This document shows, piece by piece, positions 26,827-38,645 of a stretch of DNA of 64,000 nt. Position 1 is the stretch's first letter. Every line of letters starts with the position of its first letter. Source of the stretch: Cupriavidus gilardii (GTDB lineage Bacteria > Pseudomonadota > Gammaproteobacteria > Burkholderiales > Burkholderiaceae); the NCBI RefSeq assembly GCF_008801915.1, contig NZ_VZOV01000004.1, forward strand, positions 1 to 64,000, written 5' to 3'. A program made the translations under genes and the position numbers. The notes below the pieces were generated by a model. It worked only from the letters and a program-made list of their open reading frames with translations. It was not told the DNA's origin and ran no database searches.

Positions 26827-27912
26827 ATGGCATCGACACCTCCGACCAACCTCGGCGCCGACATCGGCGCGGCCTTCGACCTGCAGCGGCGCGCCAGCCT
26901 GCGCTGGACCACGCTGGCATGGGCGATCGCCTTCGCCGTGCTGGCGGCGCTGCCGCTTGCGCTCGGCGGCGAGGGCAACAAGTTCTACATCGACCTGCTC
27001 AGCAAGGTGATGATCATGGCGATCTTCGCGCTGTCGCTGCAGCTGCTGATCGGCTATACGGGGCTGGTCAGCCTGGGCCATGCCGCGTACTTCGCCACCG
27101 CCGCCTATGCGACCGCGATGCTGGCGCCCCAGTCCGAGCCCGGCAACGGCTGGTGGCTGCTGGTGGCGGCGGTCGCCGCGGCAGCGGTGCTGGCGCTGCT
27201 GGTCGGCATGCTGGTGCTGCGCACGCGCGGCATCTACTTCATCATGGTCACGCTGGCGTTCGCGCAGATGGTGTACTTCATCTTCCACGACACCAAGATC
27301 GCCGGCGGCAGCGACGGCACCTATATCTATTTCCGGCCCGAGTTCGGCGTGTTCGGCGCGCGGCCGCTGGGCATCGACGATCCCGTGCATTTCTACTGGC
27401 TGGTGCTGGGCGCGCTGATCTTCACGGTGGCGGCGCTGGCGATGGTGCTGCGCTCGCGCTTCGGGCACGCGCTGATCGGCATCCGCCACAACGAGCAGCG
27501 CATGCGGGCCGCGGGCTTCGCCACCTACCGCTACCAGCTCGGCGCCTTCGTCGCGGGCGGCGCGTTCGCCGGACTGGCCGGCTATCTGTATGCGATCCAG
27601 TTCGGCTTCGTCAATCCGGAGATCGCGTCGTGGCATCAGTCGGGCAACGCGATGCTGATGGTGATCCTGGGCGGCGTCGGCAGTCTGGCCGGCGCGGTGA
27701 TCGGCGCGTTCTCGTTCGTGCTGCTGGCCGAGTGGTTCAGCACGCTGACCAAGCATTGGCAACTGTTGATGGGCGGCTTCATCATCGCCGCGGTGGCGCT
27801 GCTGCCGGGCGGGCTGGTCGGACTGGCGACAGTGTTGCGGCGCCGGCTCGGTGGCGGCGCAGGCCGCCGCGTGAGCGGCAAGGCAGCCGGCATACAGGGA
27901 GAGCGGCGATGA
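26827..27912 (+). CDS. LivM-type ABC permease
   Basis: 361 residues with nine to ten hydrophobic segments, preceded by a longer cytoplasmic N-terminus of about 30 residues. LivM features are visible: LQLLIGYTGLVSLGHAAYFA near residue 73, the substrate-path loop, GIRHNEQRMRAAGF and LGGVGSLAGAVIGA near residue 280. Its stop overlaps the start of the LivG-type ATPase (ATGA). Together with the LivH-type protein it forms the membrane channel. Confidence 0.9.
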   Translation: MASTPPTNLGADIGAAFDLQRRASLRWTTLAWAIAFAVLAALPLALGGEGNKFYIDLLSKVMIMAIFALSLQLLIGYTGLVSLGHAAYFATAAYATAMLAPQSEPGNGWWLLVAAVAAAAVLALLVGMLVLRTRGIYFIMVTLAFAQMVYFIFHDTKIAGGSDGTYIYFRPEFGVFGARPLGIDDPVHFYWLVLGALIFTVAALAMVLRSRFGHALIGIRHNEQRMRAAGFATYRYQLGAFVAGGAFAGLAGYLYAIQFGFVNPEIASWHQSGNAMLMVILGGVGSLAGAVIGAFSFVLLAEWFSTLTKHWQLLMGGFIIAAVALLPGGLVGLATVLRRRLGGGAGRRVSGKAAGIQGERR

Positions 27913-28766
27913 ACGCGCGCCATGGCAATGAACCGGTGCTGCGGGCGGCCGCACTGACGCGCCGCTTCGGCGGGCTGACCGCGGTGTCCGGCGTCGACCT
28001 GGCGCTGGACCTGCATCAGATCCACGCGGTGATCGGCACCAATGGCGCCGGCAAATCGACGCTGATCAACCTGCTGTCGGGTGAACTCGCGCCGACCGCG
28101 GGCCAGCTGTTCCTGCACGGCAGCGACGTCACCGGCTGGCCGCAGCCGCGGCTGGCCTGCGCCGGCGTCGGACGCAGCTATCAGCGCAACAATGTGTTTG
28201 CGCCGCTGAGCGTACGCGAGAACTGCCGGCTGGCGGCGCAGTCGCGCGCGCAGCGCGCCTGGCGCCTGTGGGAAAGCGCGCAATCGTGCCGCACCGCGCG
28301 CGCGCTGGGCGACGAGGCGATGGAGCGGGCCGGCCTGGCGGACTGCGCGGCGCTGCCGGCGATGGCGCTGTCGCACGGCCAGAAGCGCCAGCTCGAGGTC
28401 GCGATGTGCCTGGCCACGCAGCCGGTGGCGCTGCTGCTGGACGAGCCGCTGGCCGGCATGGGCGCCGAGGAATCGGCCCGGATGCTGTCGCTGCTGCGCG
28501 ATCTGCGCGAGGGCCACGCGATCCTGCTGGTCGAGCACGACATGGACGCCGTGTTTGCGGTGGCCGACCGCATCACCGTGATGGTCAACGGCGTGGTGAT
28601 CGCCTCGGGCGAGCCGGCCGCGATTCGCACCAACCGCGAGGTGCAGCAGGCCTACCTGGGCGACGACGAAGGCGCGGGCGAGCTTGCCGATGTCGCGGCC
28701 GGCGCGCATCCCCGCGGCACGGGCGCCGGCGCGGCCACGGGCACGCGCAAGGAGTGTGCAGCGTGA
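27909..28766 (+). CDS. LivG-type ABC ATPase
   Basis: 285 residues. Walker A GTNGAGKST is near residue 42, the signature is ALSHGQKRQLEV (SHGQ instead of SGGQ, as in some LivG proteins), Walker B is ALLLDEP, and the switch His lies in LLVEHDM. A Gly/Ala-rich tail follows the ATPase domain. It begins in an ATGA overlap with the permease gene and ends in a GTGA overlap with the next ATPase, so the operon is tightly coupled. Confidence 0.9.
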   Translation: MNARHGNEPVLRAAALTRRFGGLTAVSGVDLALDLHQIHAVIGTNGAGKSTLINLLSGELAPTAGQLFLHGSDVTGWPQPRLACAGVGRSYQRNNVFAPLSVRENCRLAAQSRAQRAWRLWESAQSCRTARALGDEAMERAGLADCAALPAMALSHGQKRQLEVAMCLATQPVALLLDEPLAGMGAEESARMLSLLRDLREGHAILLVEHDMDAVFAVADRITVMVNGVVIASGEPAAIRTNREVQQAYLGDDEGAGELADVAAGAHPRGTGAGAATGTRKECAA

Positions 28767-29473
28767 AGCCGATGATCGAAGCCACCGGCGTGCAGGCCTG
28801 GTATGGCACCAGCCATGTGCTGCGCGGCGTCGACTTCCGCGTCGATGCCGGCGAAACGGTCGGCCTGCTGGGACGCAACGGCATGGGCAAGAGCACGCTG
28901 CTGCGGACCTTGCTCGGCCACGTGACGCAGCGCGCCGGCACCATCGTCGTTGCGGGCCGCGACGTGTCGCGCGCGCGGCCATATGATGTCGCGCGCCTCG
29001 GGGTCGCCTACGTGCCCGAAGGCCGCGGCATCTTCCCGAACCTGTCGGTGCGTGAAAACCTGCTGATGGCTGCGCGCAAGGGTTGCAACGGCCGTAACGA
29101 CTGGGACGAGGCGAGGGTGCTCGAGCTGTTCCCGCGCCTGAAGGAGCGGCTCGACCATGGCGGCCAGCAGCTTTCGGGCGGCGAGCAGCAGATGCTGTCG
29201 ATCGGCCGCGCGCTGATGACCAACCCGGACTGCCTGATCCTCGACGAGGCGACCGAAGGGCTGGCCCCGAAGATCGTCCGCGAAATCTGGGACGTGATCG
29301 CCGCGGTGCGGGCCACCGGCATTTCGACCGTGGTGGTGGACCGCAACTATCGCGCGGTGCTGGCGCAGGCCGACCGCGTGGTGGTGCTCGAGAAGGGACT
29401 GGTCGCGGCCAGCGGCGCCGCCGCCGAGCTGGCGGCCACGCCGGGCCTGCTCGAGCGGTATCTTGGCGTCTGA
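28763..29473 (+). CDS. LivF-type ABC ATPase
   Basis: 236 residues, the second nucleotide-binding subunit of the importer. Walker A is GRNGMGKST near residue 38, signature LSGGEQQ, Walker B LILDEATEG; the glutamine loop lies in YVPEGRGIF. The switch position has VVVDRNY instead of the usual VEQN or H, an oddity worth noting. The GTG start at 28763 overlaps the previous stop and has AAGGAG upstream. A terminator follows, so it is the last gene of the operon. Confidence 0.88.
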   Translation: MKPMIEATGVQAWYGTSHVLRGVDFRVDAGETVGLLGRNGMGKSTLLRTLLGHVTQRAGTIVVAGRDVSRARPYDVARLGVAYVPEGRGIFPNLSVRENLLMAARKGCNGRNDWDEARVLELFPRLKERLDHGGQQLSGGEQQMLSIGRALMTNPDCLILDEATEGLAPKIVREIWDVIAAVRATGISTVVVDRNYRAVLAQADRVVVLEKGLVAASGAAAELAATPGLLERYLGV

Positions 29474-29555
29474 CCGCCTCGAAGTTCGGTCGCATTCGGT
29501 GCCTTGATCCAGCGCGGTGATATCGGCGAACTCGTAGAAGACATAGCAGACATGG

Positions 29556-29588
29556 AACGGCGCGAATACCGCTTGTCGCGCCGTTTTT
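29556..29588 (+). terminator. terminator of the benzoate ABC operon
   Basis: A 10-bp perfect stem (29556-29565 and 29576-29585) is followed by TTTTT. It begins 82 bases after the stop of the last ATPase gene. Confidence 0.85.
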
Positions 29589-29866
29589 CTATGGCGGGCG
29601 CACCACACCTCAGGGGTTGACCGAGCGCCGCTTCGCTCGCATCCTTGCGTTCCTGGGTAGGGCGATCGCCGGCAAGCAAGGTCTTCGCGCCCGCTCCGCA
29701 GCGCGCCCCGGATATGGCCCCGGACACGGGCCGAACACGGTCCCAAGAAGATTCCTGATGACGCTGCCGGCCCGTTTCCACTAGAATGGCGCCCGATTGT
29801 GCATTGCAAAAAAATTCTCGAACGATGCGGCGGCCCGCGGCATAACGGGCCGCCCGCTCCGAATCC
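29589..29866. other. leader region upstream of kup, no gene recognised
   Basis: I see no supported coding sequence between the terminator and kup. The right end has an A run at 29809-29815 shortly before the coding start, and no clear sigma70 promoter or riboswitch fold can be assigned by eye. Confidence 0.4.
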
Positions 29867-31765
29867 ATGACACAACCCACCACGAGCCATTATTTCGTCG
29901 AGACCCCCAGCATGCGCATGCTGGTACTCGCGGCGATCGGTGTCGTCTTCGGCGATATCGGCACCAGTCCCCTGTATGCCCTGAAGGAGTGCTTCAGCGC
30001 CGAGCATGGCATTCCGTTCAGTCCGGAAGCGGTGATGGGCGTGATCTCGCTGCTGTTCTGGGCGATGATCCTGGTGGTATCGGTCAAGTACGTGGTGTTC
30101 GTGATGCGCGCGGACAACGACGGCGAGGGCGGCGTGCTGGCGCTGATGGCGCTGGCGCTGCGCAGCGCCGCGCCGCGCTCGCGTCGCGCCAAGGTGCTGA
30201 TGATGCTGGGCATCTTCGGCGCCTGCATGTTCTACGGCGATGCGGTGATCACGCCGGCCATCTCGGTGCTGTCCGCGGTCGAGGGCATCGAGATCGCGAC
30301 GCCGGCACTGTCGCATTACGTGATCCCGATCACGCTGGCGATCCTGCTGGTGCTGTTCCTGCTGCAGCGGCGCGGCACCTCTTCGGTGGGCAAGCTGTTC
30401 GGTCCCATCATGGTGGCGTGGTTCCTGTCGCTCGGCGCGCTGGGCATCTACCACCTGATCGAGTCGCCATCGATTCTCGCCGCGATCAATCCGCTGTACG
30501 GCGTGCGCTTCCTGCTCGAGCATTCGCTGCAGGCCTTCATCGTGCTCGGTGCCGTGTTCCTGGTGCTGACCGGCGCCGAGGCGCTGTACATCGACATGGG
30601 CCATTTCGGTCCCGCGCCGATCCGCCGCTCATGGTTCGCGATCGTGATGCCCTGCCTGATGCTGAACTACTTCGGCCAGGGTGCGATGCTGCTGGGCAAC
30701 CCGAGCGCGGTGCGCAATCCGTTCTACCTGATGGTGCCCGAGCTGCTGCTGATCCCGATGGTGCTGCTCGCTACCTGCGCCGCGGTGATCGCGTCGCAGG
30801 CGGTGATTTCGGGCGCGTTCTCGCTGACCAGCCAGGCGATCCAGCTCGGCTTCATTCCGCGCATGCGGATCCGCTACACGTCCGAAGCGGAGATCGGCCA
30901 GATCTACCTGCCGGTGATCAACTGGTCGTTGCTGGTGGCGGTCGTGATGGTGGTGCTGGCCTTCAAGAAATCGGAAAACCTGGCGGCCGCCTACGGCATC
31001 GCGGTGACCACCACGATGGTGATCACCACGCTGCTGTCGATCGTCGTGATGCGGCATGTGTGGAAATGGCCGCCGGCGGTGGTGGCCGCCGCTGGCGCGG
31101 CCTTCCTGGTGATCGATCTGTCGTTCTTCTCGGCCAACCTGCTGAAGGTCGCCGAAGGCGGCTGGTTCCCGCTGCTGCTGGGCAGCGCGGCCTTCTTCCT
31201 GCTGATGACCTGGTACGGCGGCCGCAAGCTGCTGCGCGCGCGCAGCCTGGAGGAGGGTATTCCGCTGGAGCCCTTCATGGCCGGCTTGCTGGCGCATCCG
31301 CCGCACCGCGTCGAGGGCACCGCGGTTTTCCTGACCGGCAATACGGAGTTCGTGCCGGTGTCGCTGTTGCACAACCTGAAGCACAACCGCGTGCTGCATG
31401 AGCGCGTGGTGTTCCTGAGCTTCGTCACGCGCGACATTCCGTATGTCGACGACGATCGCCGGCTCAGCTGCAAGGACCTCGGCGGCGGCGTCTTCATCCT
31501 GAAGTCCGAATACGGCTTCAAGGAAACCCCTGACGTGCTCAAGGTGCTCGATCTTTCCAAACGCAAGCTGAACATGGAATTCGAGCTGATGGAGACCTCG
31601 TTCTTCATCGCCCGCGAATCGGTGATCCCGTCGCGCCTGCCCGGCATGCCGATGTGGCGCGAGACGCTGTTCGCGTGGATGCATCAGAACGGCGCCAAGC
31701 CGTCGGACTTCTTCCGCATTCCGGCCAACCGGGTGGTGGAGCTGGGAACCAAGGTCGAGATCTGA
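29867..31765 (+). CDS. kup: low-affinity potassium uptake protein Kup
   Basis: A 632-residue K+/H+ symporter of the KUP/HAK family. About twelve transmembrane segments occupy residues 15-450, and a cytoplasmic C-terminal domain follows. The family signature [14 protein letters not shown] is at residues 28-41; other typical parts are [16 protein letters not shown] and [14 protein letters not shown]. The ATG at 29867 gives the normal N-terminus. It is monocistronic, ending in a strong terminator. Confidence 0.95.
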   Translation: MTQPTTSHYFVETPSMRMLVLAAIGVVFGDIGTSPLYALKECFSAEHGIPFSPEAVMGVISLLFWAMILVVSVKYVVFVMRADNDGEGGVLALMALALRSAAPRSRRAKVLMMLGIFGACMFYGDAVITPAISVLSAVEGIEIATPALSHYVIPITLAILLVLFLLQRRGTSSVGKLFGPIMVAWFLSLGALGIYHLIESPSILAAINPLYGVRFLLEHSLQAFIVLGAVFLVLTGAEALYIDMGHFGPAPIRRSWFAIVMPCLMLNYFGQGAMLLGNPSAVRNPFYLMVPELLLIPMVLLATCAAVIASQAVISGAFSLTSQAIQLGFIPRMRIRYTSEAEIGQIYLPVINWSLLVAVVMVVLAFKKSENLAAAYGIAVTTTMVITTLLSIVVMRHVWKWPPAVVAAAGAAFLVIDLSFFSANLLKVAEGGWFPLLLGSAAFFLLMTWYGGRKLLRARSLEEGIPLEPFMAGLLAHPPHRVEGTAVFLTGNTEFVPVSLLHNLKHNRVLHERVVFLSFVTRDIPYVDDDRRLSCKDLGGGVFILKSEYGFKETPDVLKVLDLSKRKLNMEFELMETSFFIARESVIPSRLPGMPMWRETLFAWMHQNGAKPSDFFRIPANRVVELGTKVEI

Positions 31766-31805
31766 GCGCGGCGGCAGGGAAGAGCCGGGCGGCGCGCCCG
31801 GACCG

Positions 31806-31835
31806 GCGGGCGGCCTTGGGGCCGCCCGCTTTTTT
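31806..31835 (+). terminator. terminator of kup
   Basis: A 10-bp perfect stem, GCGGGCGGCC (31806-31815) and GGCCGCCCGC (31820-31829), is followed by six T residues. It lies between the convergent kup and tex genes. Confidence 0.9.
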
Positions 31836-31837
31836 GC

Positions 31838-34192
<2,355 letters not shown>

Positions 34193-34354
34193 CGAAAAAA
34201 CACTCAGTCGAAAGCGGGGCATTTTGCCACAAGCGAACGGCGCTTCATCCGGCATGCGGTACGCCCGGGATCGATTCTGAACCGGCCTGGCGGACAGGCC
34301 GCACACGAGGCCGCGCGCGGGCGCGGCGGCATGCCCCGATGGTAGAATCCGCCC

Positions 34355-35161
34355 ATGAACCTCAAGCCACAACGGGCCGCTTTGCCGGCAAGTTTTCCGG
34401 CCGCCGATCGTGCGGCAACGACGGCCGCCGCCGTGCCGGCCAGGGGCCCGATGCTGGCGCTGACGCTGGCGCTGGCGTGCCTGACCGTGCCGCTGCCCGC
34501 CGCGCTGGCGCAGGGCGCGGCTTCCGCCCCGGCACCATCTGCCTCGGGCTCCGCCGACCTGCAGCCGCCGCGCGACTTCGATGCGGAGCGCAAGGCCGTG
34601 GCCGATTCCCGAGCCTGGACCAACTACCGCTTTGCCACCGCCGAGCGCGCCTGCTACGACAAGTTCTTCGTCACCAACTGCATCGAGCGCGCCAAGGAAA
34701 CGCAGCGCACCGAGCTGGCCGTGCTGCGGGAGCGCGAACTGGAGATCGGCGAGGCCGAGCGCGCCTTCAAGGCCGCGAAGCGCGATCGCGAACAGGCGCT
34801 GCGTCAGGCCGAGTACGAGGCCAGCCAGCCGCAGCGCGCGGCCGAGGAACAGGCCAATCGCGCCGAGTTCGAGCGCAAGCAGCAGGAGCAGAAGCTGCGC
34901 GACGCGCAGCGCCAGGCCGAGGCGCCCCAACGTGCCGCCAATGCCGCCGAATACCAGCAGAAGCAGGCCGACTACGACGCGCGGATGCGCGAGGCGCGCG
35001 AACGCGGCGCCGAGCAGGCCCGCCAGCGCGCCGAGAACGTCAAGGCGTACGAGGCCAAGCAGCAGCAGGCGATCCAGCGCCAGCGCGAGGTCGAGGAGCG
35101 CCGCGCCAAGGCCAAGGAAAAGCAGGGCAGCGGCGAGTCGCCGCGGCCGTTCGGATTCTGA
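34355..35161 (+). CDS. secreted or periplasmic coiled-coil protein of unknown function
   Basis: 268 residues. An N-terminal signal sequence with a long n-region (about residues 32-52 hydrophobic, cleavage near ALAQ) is followed by a short Ala/Pro linker, a segment with two cysteines ([19 protein letters not shown]) and then about 150 residues of Arg/Glu/Gln/Ala-rich sequence that should form a long coiled coil. I do not recognise a named family, although similar proteins occur in Burkholderiales. It is divergent from tex and upstream of a YdcH-like gene. Confidence 0.75.
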   Translation: MNLKPQRAALPASFPAADRAATTAAAVPARGPMLALTLALACLTVPLPAALAQGAASAPAPSASGSADLQPPRDFDAERKAVADSRAWTNYRFATAERACYDKFFVTNCIERAKETQRTELAVLRERELEIGEAERAFKAAKRDREQALRQAEYEASQPQRAAEEQANRAEFERKQQEQKLRDAQRQAEAPQRAANAAEYQQKQADYDARMREARERGAEQARQRAENVKAYEAKQQQAIQRQREVEERRAKAKEKQGSGESPRPFGF

Positions 35162-35192
35162 TGATGGACGTCGCCGGGGAGGCCGATGGACG

Positions 35193-35396
35193 ATGGACAG
35201 CGATCTGAACACCGTCGAACGCCAGATCATCGAGCTGCAGATCGAACACCGCGATCTGGACTATCTGATCGACCGGCTGTCCGCCGAGGCCAGCCACGAT
35301 GAACTGCAGTTGCGCCGGCTCAAGAAGCGCCGGCTGAAGCTGAAGGACGCCATTACGCTGCTGCAGCTGCAGCTCGAACCCGACGTTCCCGCCTGA
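35193..35396 (+). CDS. YdcH-like small protein (DUF465)
   Basis: 67 residues, mostly helix, with the DUF465 pattern: an opening [17 protein letters not shown] and a basic second helix [15 protein letters not shown]. Such proteins are widespread short coiled coils of unknown role. The ATG at 35193 fits the family length. It lies 31 bases after the coiled-coil protein gene, so the two are probably cotranscribed, and the helicase follows 79 bases later. Confidence 0.85.
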   Translation: MDSDLNTVERQIIELQIEHRDLDYLIDRLSAEASHDELQLRRLKKRRLKLKDAITLLQLQLEPDVPA

Positions 35397-35475
35397 TCTC
35401 CCGGTTCGCGATCCCGCGGGCTGCCATGCCAGCGCCGCCGGCCACCGCCGGCGGCGCACCGAATTCCTGCCAGCC

Positions 35476-37641
35476 TTGTCCGATTCCGATCTCTCCCATC
35501 CCGGCGACGATGCCGCCGGTCCCGCCATCCAGCCGGACGCCGCCGACGCGCGCGCCGCGGCGCTGGCGCGCATCTTCGCGCCGACCGGCACGCTGGCGCA
35601 GGCCATCGACGGCTATCGGCCGCGCGACGCGCAGGCCAAGATGGCCGCCGCGGTGGCCGATGCGATCGAGGCGCACGACACGGTGATCGTCGAGGCCGGC
35701 ACGGGCACCGGCAAGACCTTCGCCTATCTGGTGCCGGCGATGCTGTGGGGCGGCAAGGTGATCCTGTCGACCGGGACCAAGAACCTGCAGGACCAGCTGT
35801 TCCTGCGCGACATCCCGACCGTGCGCCGCGCGCTCAATGTGCCGGTCTCGGTCGCGCTGCTCAAGGGCCGGGCCAACTACGTCTGCCACTACCACATGGA
35901 GCGGGCGCAGTTGAACGGCCGGCTGGCGTCCAAGCAGGACGCGGCGTGGCTGCGCGAGATCGCCAACTTCGCCAAGACCACCTCGTCCGGCGACAAGGCC
36001 GAGCTCGCCAGCGTGCCCGAGAACGCGCCGGTATGGCAGCTGGTGACCTCGACCCGCGACAACTGCCTGGGCACCGAATGCCCGCACCACAAGGAATGCT
36101 TCGTGATGCGGGCGCGCAAGGAAGCGCAGCAGGCCGACCTGGTGGTGGTCAACCATCATCTGTTCTTCGCCGACGTGGTGCTGCGCGATACCGGCATGGC
36201 CGAGCTGCTGCCGGCGGCGAATACGGTGATCTTCGACGAGGCGCACCAGCTGCCGGAGACCGCGACGCTGTTCTTCGGCGACAGCCTGTCGACCAGCCAG
36301 CTGCTGGAGCTGGCGCGCGATACCGTGGCCGAGGGCCTGTCGCATGCGCGCGATGCGGCCGACTGGGTCGGCATCGTCGCGCCGTTCGAGCGCGCCACGC
36401 GCGATCTGCGGCTCGCCTTCGGCAAGGACAACGTCCGGCTGGCGCTGGGGCAGATCGAGGCCGACGTCCGCATCGGCGAGCCGTTCTTCGACACGCTCGA
36501 TGCGCTGGAGAAGGCGTTGGGCGATGTGGTCGCGCTGCTGCAGGGGCAGGCCGAGCGCGCCGAATCGCTGGAGCAGTGCCATCGGCGCGCGCAGGAACTG
36601 GCGCAGCGGCTGGCGGCCTGGCGCGACGACAGTGCGGCGCCGCCGCCGGCGGCCGATGCCGGCGAAGCGGGCGCCGAGGCGGCGCAGCCCGCGCTGGCGG
36701 CGTTGTCGGAGTCCGGCGAGGCGAGCGCCGAGTCGGCGGGCGCCGTGTCCGCCGACTCCGCGCCCTCATTCAATCCGCCCGAAACGGTGCGCTGGGTCGA
36801 AGTGTTCTCGCATACCGTGCAGCTGCACCGCACGCCCCTGTCGATCGCGCCGATCTTCTCGCGCCAGCGTGCGGGACATCCGCGCGCGTGGATCTTCACG
36901 TCGGCGACGCTGTCGGTCAAAGGCAATTTTGCCCACTATGCCGCGCAGCTCGGGCTCGACAAGGACCGCTCGCTGTCGCTGCCCAGCCCCTTCGATTACG
37001 GCGAGCAGGGCCTGTTGTACGTGCCGCGCGACCTCCCGGCGCCGCAGTCGCCGCAGTTCACCGACGCGGTGGTGGCGGCGGCCTTGCCGCTGATCGAGGC
37101 AGCCGGCGGGCGCACCTTCCTGCTTTGCACCACGCTGCGCGCGGTGCAGCGCGCCTCCGACCTGCTGTACGAAGCCTTCGCCGAACGCGGGCTGCAGCTG
37201 CCGATCCTGGTGCAGGGCCAGGCCAGCCGTACCGAACTGCTCGATCGCTTCCGCGAGCTGGGCAATGCGGTGCTGGTCGGCAGCCAGAGCTTCTGGGAGG
37301 GCGTCGATGTACGTGGCGAAGCGTTGTCGCTGGTGGTGATCGACAAGCTGCCGTTCGCGCCGCCCGACGATCCGGTGCTGGCCGCGCGCATGGAGGCATT
37401 GCAGAAGAAGGGCCTGAGCCCGTTCGCCGTGCACCAGCTGCCGCATGCGGTGATCACGCTGAAGCAGGGCGCCGGCCGGCTGATCCGCTCCGAAACCGAT
37501 CGGGGCGTGCTGGTGATCTGCGACACGCGGCTGGTCGAGAAGCCCTATGGACGGCAGATCTGGCAAAGCCTGCCGCCGTTCAAGCGCACGCGCGAGCGGG
37601 ACACGGTGGTGGCGTTTCTGGAAGGGTTGAAGAAGGCGTAG
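35476..37641 (+). CDS. ATP-dependent DNA helicase of the DinG/YoaA (XPD-like) family
   Basis: A 721-residue superfamily-2 helicase. Walker A is EAGTGTGKT near residue 74, the DEAH box DEAHQLPE near residue 254, and an Fe-S cluster domain is formed by Cys in NYVCHYH and the NCLGTECPHHKEC region. C-terminal motifs include GSQSFWEGVDV and QGAGRLIRSETDRG. An acidic/Ala-rich insertion lies near residues 390-435. The start is uncertain: the TTG at 35476 gives the longest likely protein, and no strong ribosome site is visible. Probable role in replication or repair. Confidence 0.9.
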   Translation: MSDSDLSHPGDDAAGPAIQPDAADARAAALARIFAPTGTLAQAIDGYRPRDAQAKMAAAVADAIEAHDTVIVEAGTGTGKTFAYLVPAMLWGGKVILSTGTKNLQDQLFLRDIPTVRRALNVPVSVALLKGRANYVCHYHMERAQLNGRLASKQDAAWLREIANFAKTTSSGDKAELASVPENAPVWQLVTSTRDNCLGTECPHHKECFVMRARKEAQQADLVVVNHHLFFADVVLRDTGMAELLPAANTVIFDEAHQLPETATLFFGDSLSTSQLLELARDTVAEGLSHARDAADWVGIVAPFERATRDLRLAFGKDNVRLALGQIEADVRIGEPFFDTLDALEKALGDVVALLQGQAERAESLEQCHRRAQELAQRLAAWRDDSAAPPPAADAGEAGAEAAQPALAALSESGEASAESAGAVSADSAPSFNPPETVRWVEVFSHTVQLHRTPLSIAPIFSRQRAGHPRAWIFTSATLSVKGNFAHYAAQLGLDKDRSLSLPSPFDYGEQGLLYVPRDLPAPQSPQFTDAVVAAALPLIEAAGGRTFLLCTTLRAVQRASDLLYEAFAERGLQLPILVQGQASRTELLDRFRELGNAVLVGSQSFWEGVDVRGEALSLVVIDKLPFAPPDDPVLAARMEALQKKGLSPFAVHQLPHAVITLKQGAGRLIRSETDRGVLVICDTRLVEKPYGRQIWQSLPPFKRTRERDTVVAFLEGLKKA

Positions 37642-37731
37642 CGCGACAGCGGCGACCGCGGTCCGGTGGGCCCGCGATTGCCGCAAAAACAAGCCGCCCC
37701 AAAAAGCCGCCCAAAAAAAGCCGCCAAAACA

Positions 37732-37765
37732 AAAAGCCCGGTTCGGCAGATCGAACCGGGCTTTT
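37732..37765. terminator. bidirectional terminator between the helicase gene and bamD
   Basis: A 14-bp perfect stem (37732-37745 and 37752-37765) with A residues on the left and T residues on the right. The A-rich approach at 37684-37735 contains repeated AAGCCGCC units. Confidence 0.88.
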
Positions 37766-37795
37766 CTTATGCTTCCTATGCCTGTCGCAGCGGCA

Positions 37796-38629
37796 TCAGA
37801 ACAGCTTCCACCACGGCTTGTCCTTCTCGCGGCGTTCGCCGTACTTCATGAAGTCGCTGTTGGGGAAGTTCATCTCCATCACGCGCGCCGTGTCGTCGCG
37901 CAGATCCTTCATGCCGAGCGCCTCGTACGAACGGATCATGATGTACAGCGCCTCTTCGTTGGCCGGCGCACCATCGTATTCCTTCAGTGCCTGCTGCGCG
38001 CGGTTGACCGCCGCCAGATAGGCGCCGCGGCGATAGTAGTAGCGCGCCGCGTGGACCTCGTGCTGGGCCAGCGAGTTGACGATGTACTGCATCCGCGCCG
38101 CCGCGTCCGGCGTGTAGCGGCTCTCCGGGAAGCGCGTGACCAGTGTGTGGAACGCGTCGTAGGCCGCGCGCGCGGCCTTCGGATCGCGCTCGCTCAGGTC
38201 CTGGCCCGAGAAGCGGCCGAGCCAGCCGAGGTTGTCGTTGAAGTTGATCAGCCCCTTCAGGTAATAGGCGTAATCGACCGACGGATGGTTCGGGTGCAGC
38301 TGGATGAAGCGGTCGACCGAGGCCAGCGCGGCGGCGGTCTCGCCGTCCTTGTAGTTCGCGTAGGCCGTATCGATCTGTGCCTGCTGCGCGAAGCGGCCGA
38401 AGGGGTAGCGCCCCTCGAGCTTTTCGTACAGCTTGACCGCGCGCGGATAGTCGCCGCTGTCGAGAGCGTCCTTGGCTTCCGAATATAATTTGTTGGCTGA
38501 CCAACCCGCGGTTTCGTCGGGTTGTTCCGAGAGCAGGCCGCATGCCGACAGCATGACGCAGCCGCCCGCGAGCAGAATCGCTCCAAATCTTGCGCGCCAA
38601 CTGGCGCGTCTCATGCTCATCGATTGCAT
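37796..38629 (-). CDS. bamD: outer membrane assembly lipoprotein BamD (ComL)
   Basis: A lipoprotein subunit of the BAM complex that inserts outer membrane proteins. 277 residues. The signal peptide ends in the lipobox LSAC, with the lipidated Cys near residue 30, and five TPR-like repeats follow (the first around [20 protein letters not shown]). The start is the ATG at 38629; other candidates are the ATG at 38620 and a TTG at 38662. It is divergent from rluD, whose start is only 16 bp away. Confidence 0.95.
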   Translation of the reverse strand: MQSMSMRRASWRARFGAILLAGGCVMLSACGLLSEQPDETAGWSANKLYSEAKDALDSGDYPRAVKLYEKLEGRYPFGRFAQQAQIDTAYANYKDGETAAALASVDRFIQLHPNHPSVDYAYYLKGLINFNDNLGWLGRFSGQDLSERDPKAARAAYDAFHTLVTRFPESRYTPDAAARMQYIVNSLAQHEVHAARYYYRRGAYLAAVNRAQQALKEYDGAPANEEALYIMIRSYEALGMKDLRDDTARVMEMNFPNSDFMKYGERREKDKPWWKLF

Positions 38630-38645
38630 GGGCAACCTATTCCGG

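Noticed and set aside
29500..29760. A possible decayed gene before kup on the minus strand
   Set aside because: The frame overlaps the terminator hairpin and shows no conserved motif.
34193..35230. In-frame upstream extension of tex
   Set aside because: It is antisense to the coiled-coil protein gene and low in family character; Tex proteins begin at 34192.
37684..37735. AAGCCGCC-type direct repeats before the helicase terminator
   Set aside because: Unit lengths vary and the tract is short and A-rich; best treated as low-complexity sequence leading into the terminator, although it also follows a stop codon.
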